64,000 nucleotides of DNA from Fen-1254 sp963778945 (GCA_963778945.1 CAVZWL010000019.1:62001-126000), one strand, 5' to 3'. Shown: positions 36,218-47,855, counted from the first letter of the stretch. Program-made: numbers and translations. The notes: generated by a model not told the origin, from the letters alone.

Positions 36218-37516
36218 ATGGAAAAAACATACATACAGGATTTACATCGGCATGAGGGAGAAGAAGTCCAGCTGCACGGATGGGTGTATAACAAACGATC
36301 GAGCGGCAAGGTAAAGTTTATCATTCTCCGGGATGGTACCGGCCTCGTCCAGGGCGTCATGGTCAAAGGGCAGGTTCCCGATTCGCTCATCGAACAATTC
36401 GAAACTCTGACACAGGAATCGTCGCTTTCGATCAAAGGAAAAGTCCGTAAAGATGACCGCGCTCCCGGCGGCTACGAGCTGGAGCTTACGGATATTCCTC
36501 ATATCTATAATATCGCGCACGAATACCCGATCACACCCAAAGAGCATGGAATCGAGTTCCTTGCCGATCGGCGGCATTTGTGGCTCCGGTCTTCGCGCCA
36601 GCACGCTATTATGCGCGTGCGTCACCGCATTATCAAAGCCATCCGGGATTTCTTCGATAACCGCGGATTCACGCTTATCGACTCCCCTCTTTTAACTCCG
36701 GCGGCATGCGAAGGAACTTCGACACTCTTCGAAACCGATTATTTCGATCTCGGCAAGGCGTATCTTTCGCAGTCGGGGCAGCTCTATGCTGAGGCATCTG
36801 CAATGGCATTCGGAAAAACGTATTGCTTCGGTCCGACATTCCGTGCGGAAAAATCAAAGACCCGCCGCCACCTGACGGAGTTCTGGATGGTGGAGCCGGA
36901 AGTAGCGTTCAACGATCTCAATGACGATATGGACCTTGCGGAAGAATTCCTGGAATACATCGTTCAGACGGTGCTTCAGGACTGCGGCCCGGAATTGAAA
37001 GTTCTGGAACGTGATACCGCGAAACTGCAGAATGTTAAAAAACCGTTCCCGCGCATTACGTACGATGAGGCAGTTGGAATTTTGCACGGGAAAGGTCTGC
37101 CGTTCGAATGGGGCAGCGATCTCGGCGGAACGGATGAGACAGTCGTGTCTGAACAATTCGACCGCCCGGTTATGGTACATCGTTACCCGTCCGAAATCAA
37201 AGCCTTTTATATGAAGCGCGATCCGCAAAATCCGAAATTAGCTCTTGCCGTCGATGTGCTCGCTCCGGAAGGATACGGAGAAATTATCGGCGGAAGCCAG
37301 AGAGAAGACGATCTGGATACGCTCCTGGCGCGGATTAAGGAACATCACCTGCCGGAGTCGGCATTCGAGTGGTACGTCGACCTCCGAAGATTCGGCTCCG
37401 TTCCGCATGCCGGATTCGGACTCGGCGTCGAGCGGACAGTATCATGGATCTGCGGCCTTGAACACGTTCGAGAGACGATACCGTTTCCGCGAATGATCTA
37501 TCGTCTGACGCCGTAG
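36218..37516 (+). CDS. asnS: Asparagine--tRNA ligase
   Basis: Class II synthetase charging tRNA-Asn. The 432-residue product is intact. It has an N-terminal OB-fold anticodon domain (VQLHGWVYNKRSSGKVKFII). Motif 2 reads CFGPTFRAEKSKTRRHLTEF and motif 3 reads GFGLGVERTVSWICG. The arrangement ...TETDYFDLGKAYLSQSGQLY, seen here as FETDYFDLGKAYLSQSGQLY, is characteristic of AsnRS as opposed to AspRS. It is monocistronic, or leads into the ABC transporter 48 bp downstream. Confidence 0.96.
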   Translation: MEKTYIQDLHRHEGEEVQLHGWVYNKRSSGKVKFIILRDGTGLVQGVMVKGQVPDSLIEQFETLTQESSLSIKGKVRKDDRAPGGYELELTDIPHIYNIAHEYPITPKEHGIEFLADRRHLWLRSSRQHAIMRVRHRIIKAIRDFFDNRGFTLIDSPLLTPAACEGTSTLFETDYFDLGKAYLSQSGQLYAEASAMAFGKTYCFGPTFRAEKSKTRRHLTEFWMVEPEVAFNDLNDDMDLAEEFLEYIVQTVLQDCGPELKVLERDTAKLQNVKKPFPRITYDEAVGILHGKGLPFEWGSDLGGTDETVVSEQFDRPVMVHRYPSEIKAFYMKRDPQNPKLALAVDVLAPEGYGEIIGGSQREDDLDTLLARIKEHHLPESAFEWYVDLRRFGSVPHAGFGLGVERTVSWICGLEHVRETIPFPRMIYRLTP

Positions 37517-37564
37517 AGAAAAACAATACATGTACAGGGATTGAAATTCATCATAAGGTAACGA

Positions 37565-38750
37565 ATGCTCAAGGTCGAAAATCTTCGAAAAGAGTTCGAT
37601 GCCGTCGTTGCAGTCGACGGCATTTCGCTGGAAGTGCAGCGGGGTGAATTGTTCGGATTGCTGGGACCGAACGGCGCAGGCAAGACGACGACTATCCGGA
37701 CGATTCTCAACATTATAAAACCCGACGGGGGAACGATTCTTTTCGACGGAAAACCGTTCGTCAAAGAAATGTGGAACAACATCGGCTACCTGCCCGAGGA
37801 ACGTGGGCTGTACCGGAAAAATAAAATCATCAATACGATACTGTATTTCTCCTCGCTCAAAGGGCTTCACCATGCGGAAGCAAAACGGCAGGCGTGAGTA
37901 TTGGCTGGAGCGATTCGGCCTGAAGAACGAAGGACACCGAAAAATCGAGGAACTGTCAAAAGGGAATCAGCAGAAGATTCAGCTTATTATCGCCCTGCAG
38001 CATCAGCCCCGGCTTCTTATTCTGGACGAACCTTTTACGGGACTCGATCCGGTCAATCAGGTTTTGCTGAAGGACATTTTACTCGAACTTCGCCGCACGG
38101 ACACTGCCATTATTTTTTCTACACATCAGATGGAACAGGTGGAAAAACTGTGCGATCACATCTGTCTTATCAATAAGGGAAAGCGGGTGCTGGATGGAGC
38201 CCTGACGGAGATTAAGCAGCGGTACGGCTCGAATTCCATCCGTCTTGAATATGACGGGAACGGTGAATTTCTCAAAACGCTGCCGCTGGTTAAAACGGCC
38301 GATGTGTATCAGAATTATGCCGAGCTTGAATTGACCGATATCGGCAGAAGTTCGGAATTTTTTGCCCATGTTAACAGCCGCCTCCAGGTCCGTAAATTTG
38401 AAATCGTCGAACCCTCTTTGAATTCCATTTTTATTAATGTTGTCGGCGGCCCGAAGAAACTAACAGAAGCGGCTGAAAAACCGATTCCGGCCGTTGCCGG
38501 TAAAGATTCTGAAATAAATTCCCGTGTTATAAGAGATACGCGCGTCCGGAAAAAAATGATTTCAATGGTTCTCACGGCTTCGATCCTTGCTCTTTATGCT
38601 GTTGCACAGATAGCCGGAATGACGAAATGGCAGGTGCCGGTTGATGCGGTTCTGCTCGTCGCATCGGCTGTTTCCGCCGTACAGTTCTTCCGCGTCAAGC
38701 AGCAGGTCGAACGTGCAATGAAATCCGGCAGCGCGGAGGAGAGGAAATGA
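37565..38750 (+). CDS. ABC transporter ATP-binding protein, NatA type (frameshift)
   Basis: The nucleotide-binding subunit of an ABC-2 exporter. Walker A is LLGPNGAGKTTTIRTIL, the signature is ELSKGNQQKIQLIIAL and Walker B is LLILDEPFTGLDPV, with the switch His in STHQMEQ. An extra base near 37895 breaks the frame between HHAEAKRQA and EYWLERFGLKNEGH. Unusually for this family, the C-terminus carries two hydrophobic spans (SMVLTASILALYAVAQIAGM and VDAVLLVASAVSAVQFF). The stop overlaps the ATG of the permease gene (ATGA). Confidence 0.9.
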
Positions 38751-40008
38751 AAACGAAAGCATTGACCATTGCAAAGTGGGAGTTTCTCGAAAAAGTTAAA
38801 TCGAAAGCGTTTATTATTTCTCTTATCGTGATGCCCGTCGTTATTCTCGGTATTGCGTTCGTCCCGACTCTTTTTTCGATGAAGGAAGACGATGAACCTG
38901 TTGCCATCGGCCTCATCGACCGGACGCAGCGCCTCATCGATCCGCTCGATCTCCGGCTCCAAAAATTATACACGCTCAAAGACGGCCAGGCCAACTACAT
39001 CCTCCGCAATCTTGACGGACAAAAGCCGATCGATGAAGCTCAAAAGGGATGCAAACGATCTGGTCGCAAAAGGAAAAATAGAAGGGTACTTTTATATTCC
39101 TGCGCCGGCTCTGGACAGCGGCAAAGTCGAATTCCGCTCGAAAAATGTCGCTAATATTAAAATTCAAGAACGATTCTCGCGCGCCATCGAGAAAGTCATC
39201 GTCGAAAGACGGCTTGGCGCGCACGGCCTGGATACGGCGCTTATTCATAAGCTGACAGCGAACATCGAGGTGAAATCGTTTAAGCTTTCCGAAGAAGGGA
39301 CGGAAAAAAACGAAGGGTTCGGCGAAACATTCGCTCTGGCATATATCGGAATTCTCATGATCACGTTTATGGTGCTCACATCCGGACAGCTGCTGGTTCG
39401 AAGCATGCTGGAGGAAAAATCGAACCGCGTGATCGAAGTCCTGCTCTCTTCCTGCTCGGCACGGGATCTTATGACGGGCAAGATCATAGGCCTCAGCGGT
39501 CTGGGAATTCTGCAAATGCTTGTCTATGCGCTGATCGGTCTTGCGGCGGCTCTGAAAATGAACGTCAATGTCATCGAACCCGGATATTCTCATGCTTACT
39601 CTTCTCTATGCAATTCTGGGATATCTGTTCTACAGCGCTGTGCTCGTTGCCGCCGGATCGCCGGTCACAACCGAGCAGGAGGCTCAGCAGATTACAAGCT
39701 ATGTCAGCCTGCTTTTGGTGGCTCCGATGGGTATGATGATTATCGTTATGCAGAATCCGCATTCGTTATGGATAAGAATCATGTCGTATATTCCTCCCTT
39801 TACGCCGTCTCTGATGGTGATGCGTATGGCAATACAAGCGCCGTCGACGGCGGAAATTATTTCGACCATTCTTTTGTTAATATTCTCAACCGTCGGCATG
39901 ATGTGGATCGCGGGGAAAATTTTCAGAACCGCCATACTATCGTACGGAAAAAGGCCGTCCTATGGCGGAATTATTGCAATGGATCAAAGAACAGTAGATC
40001 TCGCATGA
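38747..40008 (+). CDS. ABC-2 type permease, NatB type (frameshifts)
   Basis: Membrane subunit partnering the preceding ATPase. An N-terminal span (SKAFIISLIVMPVVILGIAF) is followed by a large extracytoplasmic domain. A block of five or six spans at the C-terminus includes FGETFALAYIGILMITFMVL, EEKSNRVIEVLLSSCSARDL and MSYIPPFTPSLMVMRM. EEKSNRxxEVLLSS is the typical NatB/ABC-2 motif. Frame breaks lie near 39042 and 39582. Restored length is about 419. NatAB systems export Na+ or small toxic compounds; the substrate here is unknown. The stop overlaps the start of nuoJ. Confidence 0.88.
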
Positions 40009-40517
40009 TGACTCTGGAATCTGTATTGTTTTATGTGCTTTCGTCGATCGGTATCACTTCAGCCGTTTTGGTGGTGACGCGCAGAAATCCTATCATTTCA
40101 GCTTTATGGCTTATCGTCAATTTCTTTTGCCTTGCCGGATTATATCTGACGCTCCATGCACAATTTATCGCCGTCATTCAGATTCTGGTCTATGCCGGAG
40201 CCATCATGGTGTTGTTCGTTTTTGTGATCATGCTGCTGAATTTTCGCGACGAACATACGTTGTTCGAGCGTGTAACATGGAAAAAACTTGTTGCCGCGGG
40301 ACTGGGACTCGCTGTTATGATGGAAATGATCTCTATCATCATGGCTTCGGTCTATCCATCGGCCCAGTATTTTTCCCGGTCGGGTTCCCTCGGCACCATC
40401 GAAAACTTAGGCGGGCAATTATTTACGAAATTCCTGTTTCCGTTTGAAGTAACCTCGCTGCTGTTAACAGCGGCAATCGTCGGTGCAGTTCTGCTGGCAA
40501 AAAAGAAAATGGATTGA
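40005..40517 (+). CDS. nuoJ: NADH-quinone oxidoreductase subunit J
   Basis: Membrane subunit of respiratory complex I. The 170-residue product (MMTLESVLFYVLSSIGITSA...) has five hydrophobic spans with the family segment AQFIAVIQILVYAGAIMVLF. Two adjacent ATGs (40005 and 40008) are possible starts, and both overlap the stop of the ABC permease, so nuoJ is coupled to that gene instead of to nuoI. nuoK follows after 7 bp. Confidence 0.93.
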   Translation: MMTLESVLFYVLSSIGITSAVLVVTRRNPIISALWLIVNFFCLAGLYLTLHAQFIAVIQILVYAGAIMVLFVFVIMLLNFRDEHTLFERVTWKKLVAAGLGLAVMMEMISIIMASVYPSAQYFSRSGSLGTIENLGGQLFTKFLFPFEVTSLLLTAAIVGAVLLAKKKMD

Positions 40518-40524
40518 ACAAAGT

Positions 40525-40827
40525 ATGATACCGCTTCAATATTATCTCATCGTCAGCGCGGCGATGTTCGTCGTCGGAGCTGTCGGAGTCATAACACGGC
40601 GGAATGCGCTTGTCGTTTTCATGGCAATCGAACTCATGCTGAATTCCGTCAACCTGACGCTGGTGGGATTCTCAGCTTTTCTCGGCGATGCAACAGGTCA
40701 AATTCTCGTCTTTTTTGTCATGACAGTTGCTGCGGCAGAAGCGGCGATCGGACTTGCTATTATAATTGCGTTGTTCCGTAAAAAAGTGACTATCAATCTG
40801 GATGAAATAAATATACTCAAATGGTGA
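40525..40827 (+). CDS. nuoK: NADH-quinone oxidoreductase subunit K
   Basis: 100-residue membrane subunit with three spans. It carries the conserved Glu residues of the proton path in FMAIELMLNSVNLTLVG and VAAAEAAIGLAIIIALF. ATG 40525 (MIPLQYYLIVSAAMFVVG) gives the usual family length; an upstream in-frame codon overlaps nuoJ and is unlikely. Followed by nuoL. Confidence 0.95.
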   Translation: MIPLQYYLIVSAAMFVVGAVGVITRRNALVVFMAIELMLNSVNLTLVGFSAFLGDATGQILVFFVMTVAAAEAAIGLAIIIALFRKKVTINLDEINILKW

Positions 40828-40862
40828 ATTTCCCGGGATCCACACTCAACGGATAGGACTCA

Positions 40863-42812
40863 GTGATTCCAGAACTTGTCATACCTCTCGTTCTTTTGCC
40901 TTTGCTCGGATTTCTTTTCCTCGGCATTTTCGGCGCTCGTCTGAAGAACAAAAAAATAATCGGAATTCTCGGCAGCGGTACGGTCGGGATGTCGTTTGTT
41001 TTTGCGTTGGCGCTCTTTGCGCAAATGCTGGGCGCCGGCCCGGAACATCGAAAGCAAATCGTTGAACTCTTTACATGGTTCTCTGTATCGACCGGCTCGC
41101 CAGGCGGGTTGAGTATCCCGGCAGCGTATCAGATCGACCAGTTATCTATACTTCTTACGCTTATTGTAACCGGTGTCGGCTTTCTCATCCATATCTATTC
41201 CGTCGGATATATGCACGGGGACCCGGGATTCTGGCGATTCTTTGCATATTTGAACCTTTTTATTTTTGCCATGCTTAATCTGGTACTTGCGGATAATTTT
41301 GTTCTGATGTTCCTGGGCTGGGAAGGAGTCGGGCTCTGTTCGTATCTTCTTATCGGTTTTTGGTATGAAAAGAAATCCGCAGGCGATGCAGCAAAGAAAG
41401 CTTTTATTGTCAACCGGATAGGAGATTTCGGATTTCTCCTCGCCATGTTTTTCATCTTCGCCGCCTTCGGAAGTTTAAATTTCGACACTGTTTTTGCGGG
41501 GGCTTCGTCCGTTTCGCGGAACAATAACACGATGGTTTGGATTTGTTTGCTCCTGTTTCTTGGCGCAACCGGAAAATCGGCCCAGATACCGCTCTTTGTA
41601 TGGCTCCCGGATGCAATGGCAGGCCCGACTCCCGTCAGCGCGCTCATTCATGCGGCAACGATGGTAACGGCGGGCGTGTACATGATTGCGCGGTGTTCGA
41701 TTCTCTACGCCGCTGCCCCGGCGGCATTGACAGTGGTCGCCGTAGTTGGCGCCGCAACTGCGGTCTTTGCCGCAACGATCGGATTGGTACAGAACGACAT
41801 AAAGAAAATTCTGGCTTATTCGACCATCAGCCAGCTCGGGTACATGTTCCTTGCTCTCGGCGTTGCTGCTTTCAGCGCGGGAATATTTCATTTGATGACG
41901 CATGCCTTTTTTAAGGCGCTTTTATTTCTCGGATCAGGAGCCGTTATTCATGCTATGCACGAGGAGCAGGATATACAAAAAATGGGAGGCCTTAAAAAAT
42001 ATCTTCCGGTTACATACAGGACCTTTCTCATCGGTGCTTTGGCCATCTCTGGAATTCCTCCTCTTTCAGGCTTTTTCAGCAAGGATGAGATCCTCTGGAA
42101 TGCTGCATCGAGCGAGCAGGGAGCGTGGCTCTTATGGCTGGTCGGTGTTCTTGGCGCGGTGTTAACTGCTTTTTACATGTTCCGCCTCGTTACATTGACC
42201 TTCGAAGGAGAGCCCCGCTTCGACGAACACCGCATTCATCCTCATGAAGCCCCGAAGAGTATGACTGTTCCGTTGATCATACTGGCAGGGCTTTCAGTTG
42301 TCGCCGGCCTGGCCGGAATTCCTCACGCAAATGCTCTGGAGCATTGGCTCGATCCGGTCTTTGCGCCGGCACAGATGAAGCTCCTGGCTTCGGAGCCGGG
42401 CAATGCGGGTTTGGAAATTATTCTCATGGCCGTCTCGGTTTCTGCTGCTGCTGCGGGAATTTTTGCTGCACGGCGGCTGTATCTCCAGTATCCCGAAAAA
42501 GCTGCTGGCTGCGGCAAAACGTTTTCCGGCACTCTACCGCATCGTGTCCCATAAATACTATATCGATGAAATATACGACGCGGTCGCGGTCAGACCGATC
42601 GCATCGATCTCTGAAAAAATATTATGGAAGGGCATCGATAAAGGAGTAATCGACGGCAGCGCCAACGGCGCTGCATCGTTTGTTTCTTTGTGTGCGCAGC
42701 TTCTGCGGAAGGTTCAGAACGGCGTTGCTCAATTCTATGCCGTTATGTTCGTCGGCGGAATCCTCTTTATACTCACGTGGCTTTTAATTCCGATAAGAAA
42801 GAAGATCGATGA
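40863..42812 (+). CDS. nuoL: NADH-quinone oxidoreductase subunit L (frameshift near the end)
   Basis: The largest antiporter-like membrane subunit of complex I, with about 16 spans including the long lateral helix. Motifs include FLGWEGVGLCSYLLIGFWYE, LPDAMAGPTPVSALIHAATM and QNDIKKILAYSTISQLGYMF. A frame break near 42480 separates the body from the C-terminal part (KKLLAAAKRFPALYRIVSHK, then YAVMFVGGILFILTWLLI). The expected TGA at 42810 overlaps the nuoM ATG, although a second small shift is needed to reach it. Length is about 649 residues. Confidence 0.93.
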
Positions 42813-44372
42813 TTTCTCCCTGGCTTTTATCGATGACCATATTTTTACCGCTGGCTGCAGCGGCCATTCTTCTTTTTATCCCGAAAGAGAACGCCATCGC
42901 TTGTCAAAAGTGCGGGACTTGGCGGGACTTTCGCGGCCTTCCTTGGTTCGCTTTTTTTATATGCCGGCTATGATTCTGCTGCGGGCGGGTTTCAATTCCA
43001 TCAGCAGATACCCTGGATTCCCAATCTCAACATCAGCTACCATATCGGTATCGACGGAATGTCGCTGCTGCTGATTCTGCTGACTGCATTTCTTACCCCT
43101 CTTGCACTGCTGGGGACATGGAATTCGATTCAGATGCGGATCAAAGAGTATACGATTATGGTGCTTTTACTGGAAGTCGGTATGCTCGGTGTTTTTGCTT
43201 CGCTTGATTTATTCCTGTTCTATATTTTTTGGGAAGCAATGCTCATTCCGATGTATTTTATCATCGGACTGTGGGGCGGCCCGAACCGGATTTACGCTGC
43301 GGTCAAATTTTTCCTCTTTACATTGTCCGGAAGCCTGCTGATGCTCGTTGCCATTCTTTCGCTCGGTTATTTTGCATCGACGCTTCCGCAGGGGCATTAC
43401 ACATCCAATCTTCTGGAGCTGTACCGCATCGCTCCGATGATTCCGCCTGATTGGCAGATGTGGATGTTCCTGGCTTTCGGCTTGAGCTTCGCTATCAAAG
43501 TTCCTCTCTGGCCTCTCCATACGTGGCTTCCCGATGCGCATGTGGAAGCGCCGACGGCGGGGAGCGTTCTTCTTGCCGGAGTGCTGCTGAAAATGGGAAC
43601 CTACGGATTCATTCGCTTCAACATTCCGCTTTTTACAGATGCTGCGCTGCGCGCTATGCCGTATGTTTGCACGCTTGCCGTTATCGGTATTCTGTACGGG
43701 GCGCTTGTCGCAATGGTACAGACGGATATAAAAAAACTAGTCGCTTATTCATCGGTTTCTCATTTGGGCTTCGTCGTCCTCGGAATATTTTCCATGACGG
43801 AAGTAGGCATGCAGGGGGCGATCATTCAAATGATCAACCATGGACTCTCGACCGGGGCATTATTTTTACTCGTCGGAATGATCTATGACAGAACTCATAC
43901 GCGTCTTATTTCGGATTACGGCGGTGCAGCGAAGTTGATGCCGGTTTTTGCAGCATGTTTTTTGATTGTTTCATTGTCTTCCATCGGATTGCCCGGATTA
44001 AACGGTTTTATCGGAGAGTTCATGATTCTCTTCGGTGCGTTTCAATCGCCGCTTCTCGGAACGCATGTCTTTACGATTTTTGCCGCAATCGGCGTCATAC
44101 TTTCGGCTGTTTATATGCTCTGGATGTACCAGCGTGTCATGATGGGCCCCGTACGGCAGAATGGACTATACGGCGGGCATCATTTGACCGATATTTCGCG
44201 GCGCGAACTCTGCGTGCTGGTGCCCATACTGATTTTTATCGTCTGGATCGGCGTCTATCCGGGCACATTCCTCCGTCTCTCCGCACCTTTCGCCAGGCAG
44301 ACAATCGAACGTGTCGAGAGCATCAAAGCGGGAGAACGAATTAATTTTACAGAATGGAGAAATGTGCGGTAA
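42809..44372 (+). CDS. nuoM: NADH-quinone oxidoreductase subunit M (frameshifted near the start)
   Basis: Antiporter-like complex I subunit with about 14 spans. ATG 42809 begins MISPWLLSMTIFLPLAAAAI. Frame breaks within the first 250 bp, between about 42900 and 43050, interrupt the N-terminal spans. From 43059 the frame is clean, with GIDGMSLLLILLTAFLTPLA just across the junction, FYIFWEAMLIPMYFIIGLWG, WLPDAHVEAPTAGSVLLAGV and QTDIKKLVAYSSVSHLGFVV. Restored length is about 520 residues. Next to nuoL and nuoN. Confidence 0.93.
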
Positions 44373-44375
44373 CGT

Positions 44376-45810
44376 ATGAATATGTTTATCTCCGATATTC
44401 TTCTGAATGCACCGTTCGCAATCGTTGTCCTGACGACGCTTGCCGTTCTTATCGTCGAATCGACAAAAGGAACAAGGCCGAATCTTTCATCATGGACCAG
44501 CATCGGAGGGTTAGCGCTTGCTGCATGTGCGGCATTATCGAACCTGGGCGCCAGTGCGGAGACTTTCGGAGGAATGCTTCAAAGCGGCGGAATTGCAAAT
44601 TTCTATGACACGTTGTTCTGCATTGCTGCCGTGATGACCATCATCTTTTCGCGGAATTATTTCGAGCGGCAGAACTACCATCGCGGCGAAGCGTATATCC
44701 TTATTCTTTTTGCATCGCTCGGTATGATGGTCATAGCCGCTGCAAACGATCTTATTATGATTTTTCTCGGGATCGAGCTGATGTCGATCTGTCTCTATGT
44801 GCTTGCCGGATTATTCCGGCACCGGGACCGGTCCAATGAGGCGTCCCTGAAATATTTTCTTCTCGGTGCATTCGCAACCGGGTTTCTTCTTTATGGTATT
44901 GCCTTAATCTATGGCTCGGCAGGGTCCACAAACATTACATCAATCCGGGCCGTTTTTCCGCGTGTCTCGCATGATCTTCTTTTTTTAACGGGAAGCGGAT
45001 TGCTTTTGGCGGGATTCGCATTCAAAATCGCGGCGGTTCCGTTCCATATGTGGGCGCCCGATGTTTACGAAGGTTCTCCGACTCCGGTTTCCGGATTTAT
45101 GTCGACCGGCGTCAAAAGCAGCGGCGTTCGCGGCATTGATCACCGTTTTTTCGCGGGTCTTCGGCCCGTCGGAAAATGCTCTTCATCAGATCATTGCGCT
45201 CATAGCTGCTGCATCGATGATTGCCGGGAATATCGTCGCCCTTGCTCAATCGAATCTCAAACGGCTGCTCGCTTATTCCAGCATCGCTCATGCAGGATAT
45301 ATGCTTGTGGGATTGGCGGCCGGGACAGCCGACGGGCAAATCGGCGTGATGTATTATCTCTCAGTTTATGTACTGATGAATCTCGGAGCATTCGGACTGA
45401 TCGGTGCGCTGGAAACGGAGAACGATCAGAACTTGCAGCTGGAAGATTATGCAGGGCTGAGCGAGCGGCAGCCGCTTCTTGCCGCTTGCATGTCTGTTTT
45501 TATGTTCGGGCTTGCCGGAGTTCCGCCTTTTGCAGGCTTTTTCGGAAAATACTATGTGTTTCTTGCTGCGGTGAAAGCTCACTTAGTCTGGCTGGCAGTA
45601 ATCGGCGTACTGGCAAGTTTGATTTCAGCATATTATTATCTTCGCATTATTGTGATCATGTATTTTGAAAAGAGCAAAGCTGAACCGGCACCTGTCTCTG
45701 TGCCCGCGTCTGTGAGATGGGCTGTGATCTTTTGTGCGTTCCTCGTTCTGCTTCTCGGATTATTCCCGTCGGTGATAGTGCAGACTGCTCTGCGTGTGTT
45801 GATATTCTAA
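44376..45810 (+). CDS. nuoN: NADH-quinone oxidoreductase subunit N (frameshift)
   Basis: The third antiporter-like subunit. It starts at ATG 44376, 3 bases after the nuoM stop. Visible motifs are LIMIFLGIELMSICLYVLAG, SNEASLKYFLLGAFATGFLL, VPFHMWAPDVYEGSPTPVSG and, after a one-base break near 45115, QSNLKRLLAYSSIAHAGYML. Length with the base removed is about 477. It ends the nuoJKLMN run; nuoA-I are not in this window. Confidence 0.94.
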
Positions 45811-45825
45811 AAAGATGAGGTGGCA

Positions 45826-47403
45826 ATGCAACCGGTATTGACTGCGGATGAAATGCGCCGCTGCGATGAAACGGCAATGCGGAAGTGCGGCATTCCGGGC
45901 CTTCTTCTTATGGAAAATGCGGGACGCGGCCTCGCGGAGGCGATCCTGCACGCCTATTCTCCTTTGAGTCAAAAACAGATTGTGATTTTTTGCGGAAAAG
46001 GGAACAACGGGGGCGATGGATTTGCCGCTGCGCGCCTGCTCTCCAATCATGCTTCTAAAGATTACCGTTCTGCTTCTCGCGTCATCCGTCGGAGTTGAAA
46101 GGGGATGCGCAAAAAAACTATAAAATTCTTGTGAAGCTTTCAAAAACAATTTCTGAGACGATTTCCATCCGGCGTTTTTCCCGAAAAGCTCTTCAGTCCG
46201 TTCAAACCCCCGATATTATTATCGATGCGGTGTTCGGAACCGGATTTTCCGGGATTGCACGAAAACCATATTCCGACTGTATCGAATGGATCAATAGCGT
46301 CGGGAGCGGAAGTCGTTGCAGCCGATATTCCTTCCGGAATCAACGGCACGACGGGAATTGCAGAAGGTCCGGCAGTTCATGCACACGGAACGGCGACGTT
46401 CGGTTCACTTAAAACCGGACTGCTCTGTAATCAGGGAAGAGAATATTCCGGCCGCGTCTCCGTAGTGGATATCGGCATTCCGAAGCAGGTCATCAGCGAT
46501 CCGCGTCACACAATCCGGCTCGTAAAAATTGAAGATGTAAGGAATGTTCTGCCGAAACGTTCATTGCAGGCAAACAAGTATACGACAGGAAAAATATTTA
46601 TTCTTGCAGGTTCAAGAGGATTGACCGGAGCGGCAGCGCTGACATCTTTAGCCGCACTGCGCACAGGGGCCGGAGCGGTTCTGCTCGGAACCCCCGATTC
46701 CGTCTATCCCATACTTGCACGTAAATTGACCGAAACAATGGTTCTGCCGCTCCCGTCTACTCCGGAGGGCGGCCTCGGCCTGAAATCTTTCGAAATCATA
46801 CGGGAAAAAATAAATTGGGCCGGATGTTGTCGTCATCGGACCCGGACTCGGCCAGCAGAAGGAAACGCAGGAAGTTATTCTCAAAACTCTGATGGAGTCA
46901 CGCGGTAAAATTTTGCTCGATGCGGATGGATTGAATGCAGCTGCAAAATGGGGAATTTTAAAACTTCGGTCGCTGCGTTCGGAAATGATACTTACACCGC
47001 ATACGGGAGAATTTTCCCGCCTGACGAATCTGCCTGCAAAAGAAATCGAAGAACAAAGATTCTTTGCAGCCCGGCGAACTTGCCCGGAAGATACATGCAG
47101 CAGTCGTACTTAAAGGCGCTCCGACTGCTTCGGCATCTGCGGATGGCGCTGTTTATTGTAATTCCACAGGCAATCCCGGAATGGCAACTGCCGGATCCGG
47201 TGATGTGTTGTCGGGAATTATTGCGAGCTCTGTGGGCGCAGGGTAATTCTGCAATCGAGGCCGCATATGCCGGTGTTTACATCCATGGTCTTTCCGGGGA
47301 TCGCGCGGCAGTTCGGCTCGGGGAAAAAAGTCTGGTAGCTCACGACTTAATTGATTATCTTGGAGAAGCAATAAAGTGTATCGAATCAGGCAGGAGTGAA
47401 TGA
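45826..47403 (+). CDS. nnr: Bifunctional NAD(P)H-hydrate epimerase/dehydratase (many frameshifts)
   Basis: Repairs hydrated NAD(P)H. The N-terminal epimerase domain shows GLLLMENAGRGLAE and the phosphate-binding VIFCGKGNNGGDGFAAARLL, then ADIPSGINGTTG. The C-terminal dehydratase domain shows KIFILAGSRGLTGAAALTSL, LLDADGLNAAAKW, LTPHTGEFSRL and NPGMATAGSGDVLSGIIAS. The frame breaks at least five times (about 46060, 46240, 46290, 46815, 47070 and 47240). The whole span equals about 525 codons, normal for the fused enzyme. ATG 45826 has GAGG 8 bases upstream. The stop overlaps the start of the next gene. Confidence 0.9.
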
Positions 47404-47798
47404 AAAAAGTATTTCAGTATCAATTTCCGTTGTTTATTTGGGCATTATTGATTTTTTGGCTGTCCTCAATACATAGAATTCCCGTAATAAAGTTTCCCAT
47501 TCAGCTCGACAAAGCAGCACATCTGTGCATTTTTTTTGTTTTTTGCTGGTTCAGCAGGAGAGCGCTATTTTTTCAGAATGCTTTTCCATTTTTTAAAAAA
47601 TGGGCTTTGCCGGCAGCGTTCTTCTTGACGTGCATCTACGGCTATACGGATGAATATCACCAATTATTCGTCCACGGAAGGACCTACGATCTGAAAGACT
47701 GGCTTGCAGATGCTTCAGGGGCGGCTCTTTTTGTCCTTCTTTTTTTCATAACCTATAAATGGCGCGAACGGTTTTCAGCAAAGGGCACAAATCGGTAA
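47400..47798 (+). CDS. VanZ-like membrane protein
   Basis: 132-residue integral membrane protein with four spans. The VanZ-family hallmarks are FWLSSIHRIP near the start, the DKAAHLCIFFVFCWFS span, and the motif YGYTDEYHQLFVHGRTYDLK followed by DWLADASGAALF. The ATG overlaps the nnr stop (ATGA). VanZ homologues are widespread and mostly uncharacterised; a resistance role should not be assumed. Confidence 0.88.
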   Translation: MKKVFQYQFPLFIWALLIFWLSSIHRIPVIKFPIQLDKAAHLCIFFVFCWFSRRALFFQNAFPFFKKWALPAAFFLTCIYGYTDEYHQLFVHGRTYDLKDWLADASGAALFVLLFFITYKWRERFSAKGTNR

Positions 47799-47799
47799 A

Positions 47800-47828
47800 T
47801 TGACATCCCGTTGTTTTCTCCCTATATT
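47800..47828 (+). promoter_or_regulatory. Promoter for tgt
   Basis: TTGACA (47800-47805), 17-bp spacer, TATATT (47823-47828), identical in both hexamers and spacing to the susC promoter. Transcription would start near 47835. Confidence 0.7.
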
Positions 47829-47855
47829 TTATACTCAGACATTTGATATGATCCG

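Noticed and set aside
47400..47798. Glycopeptide-resistance gene (VanZ)
   Set aside because: Only the VanZ family fold is recognised; there are no vanHAX or regulator genes nearby, and most homologues are not resistance genes.
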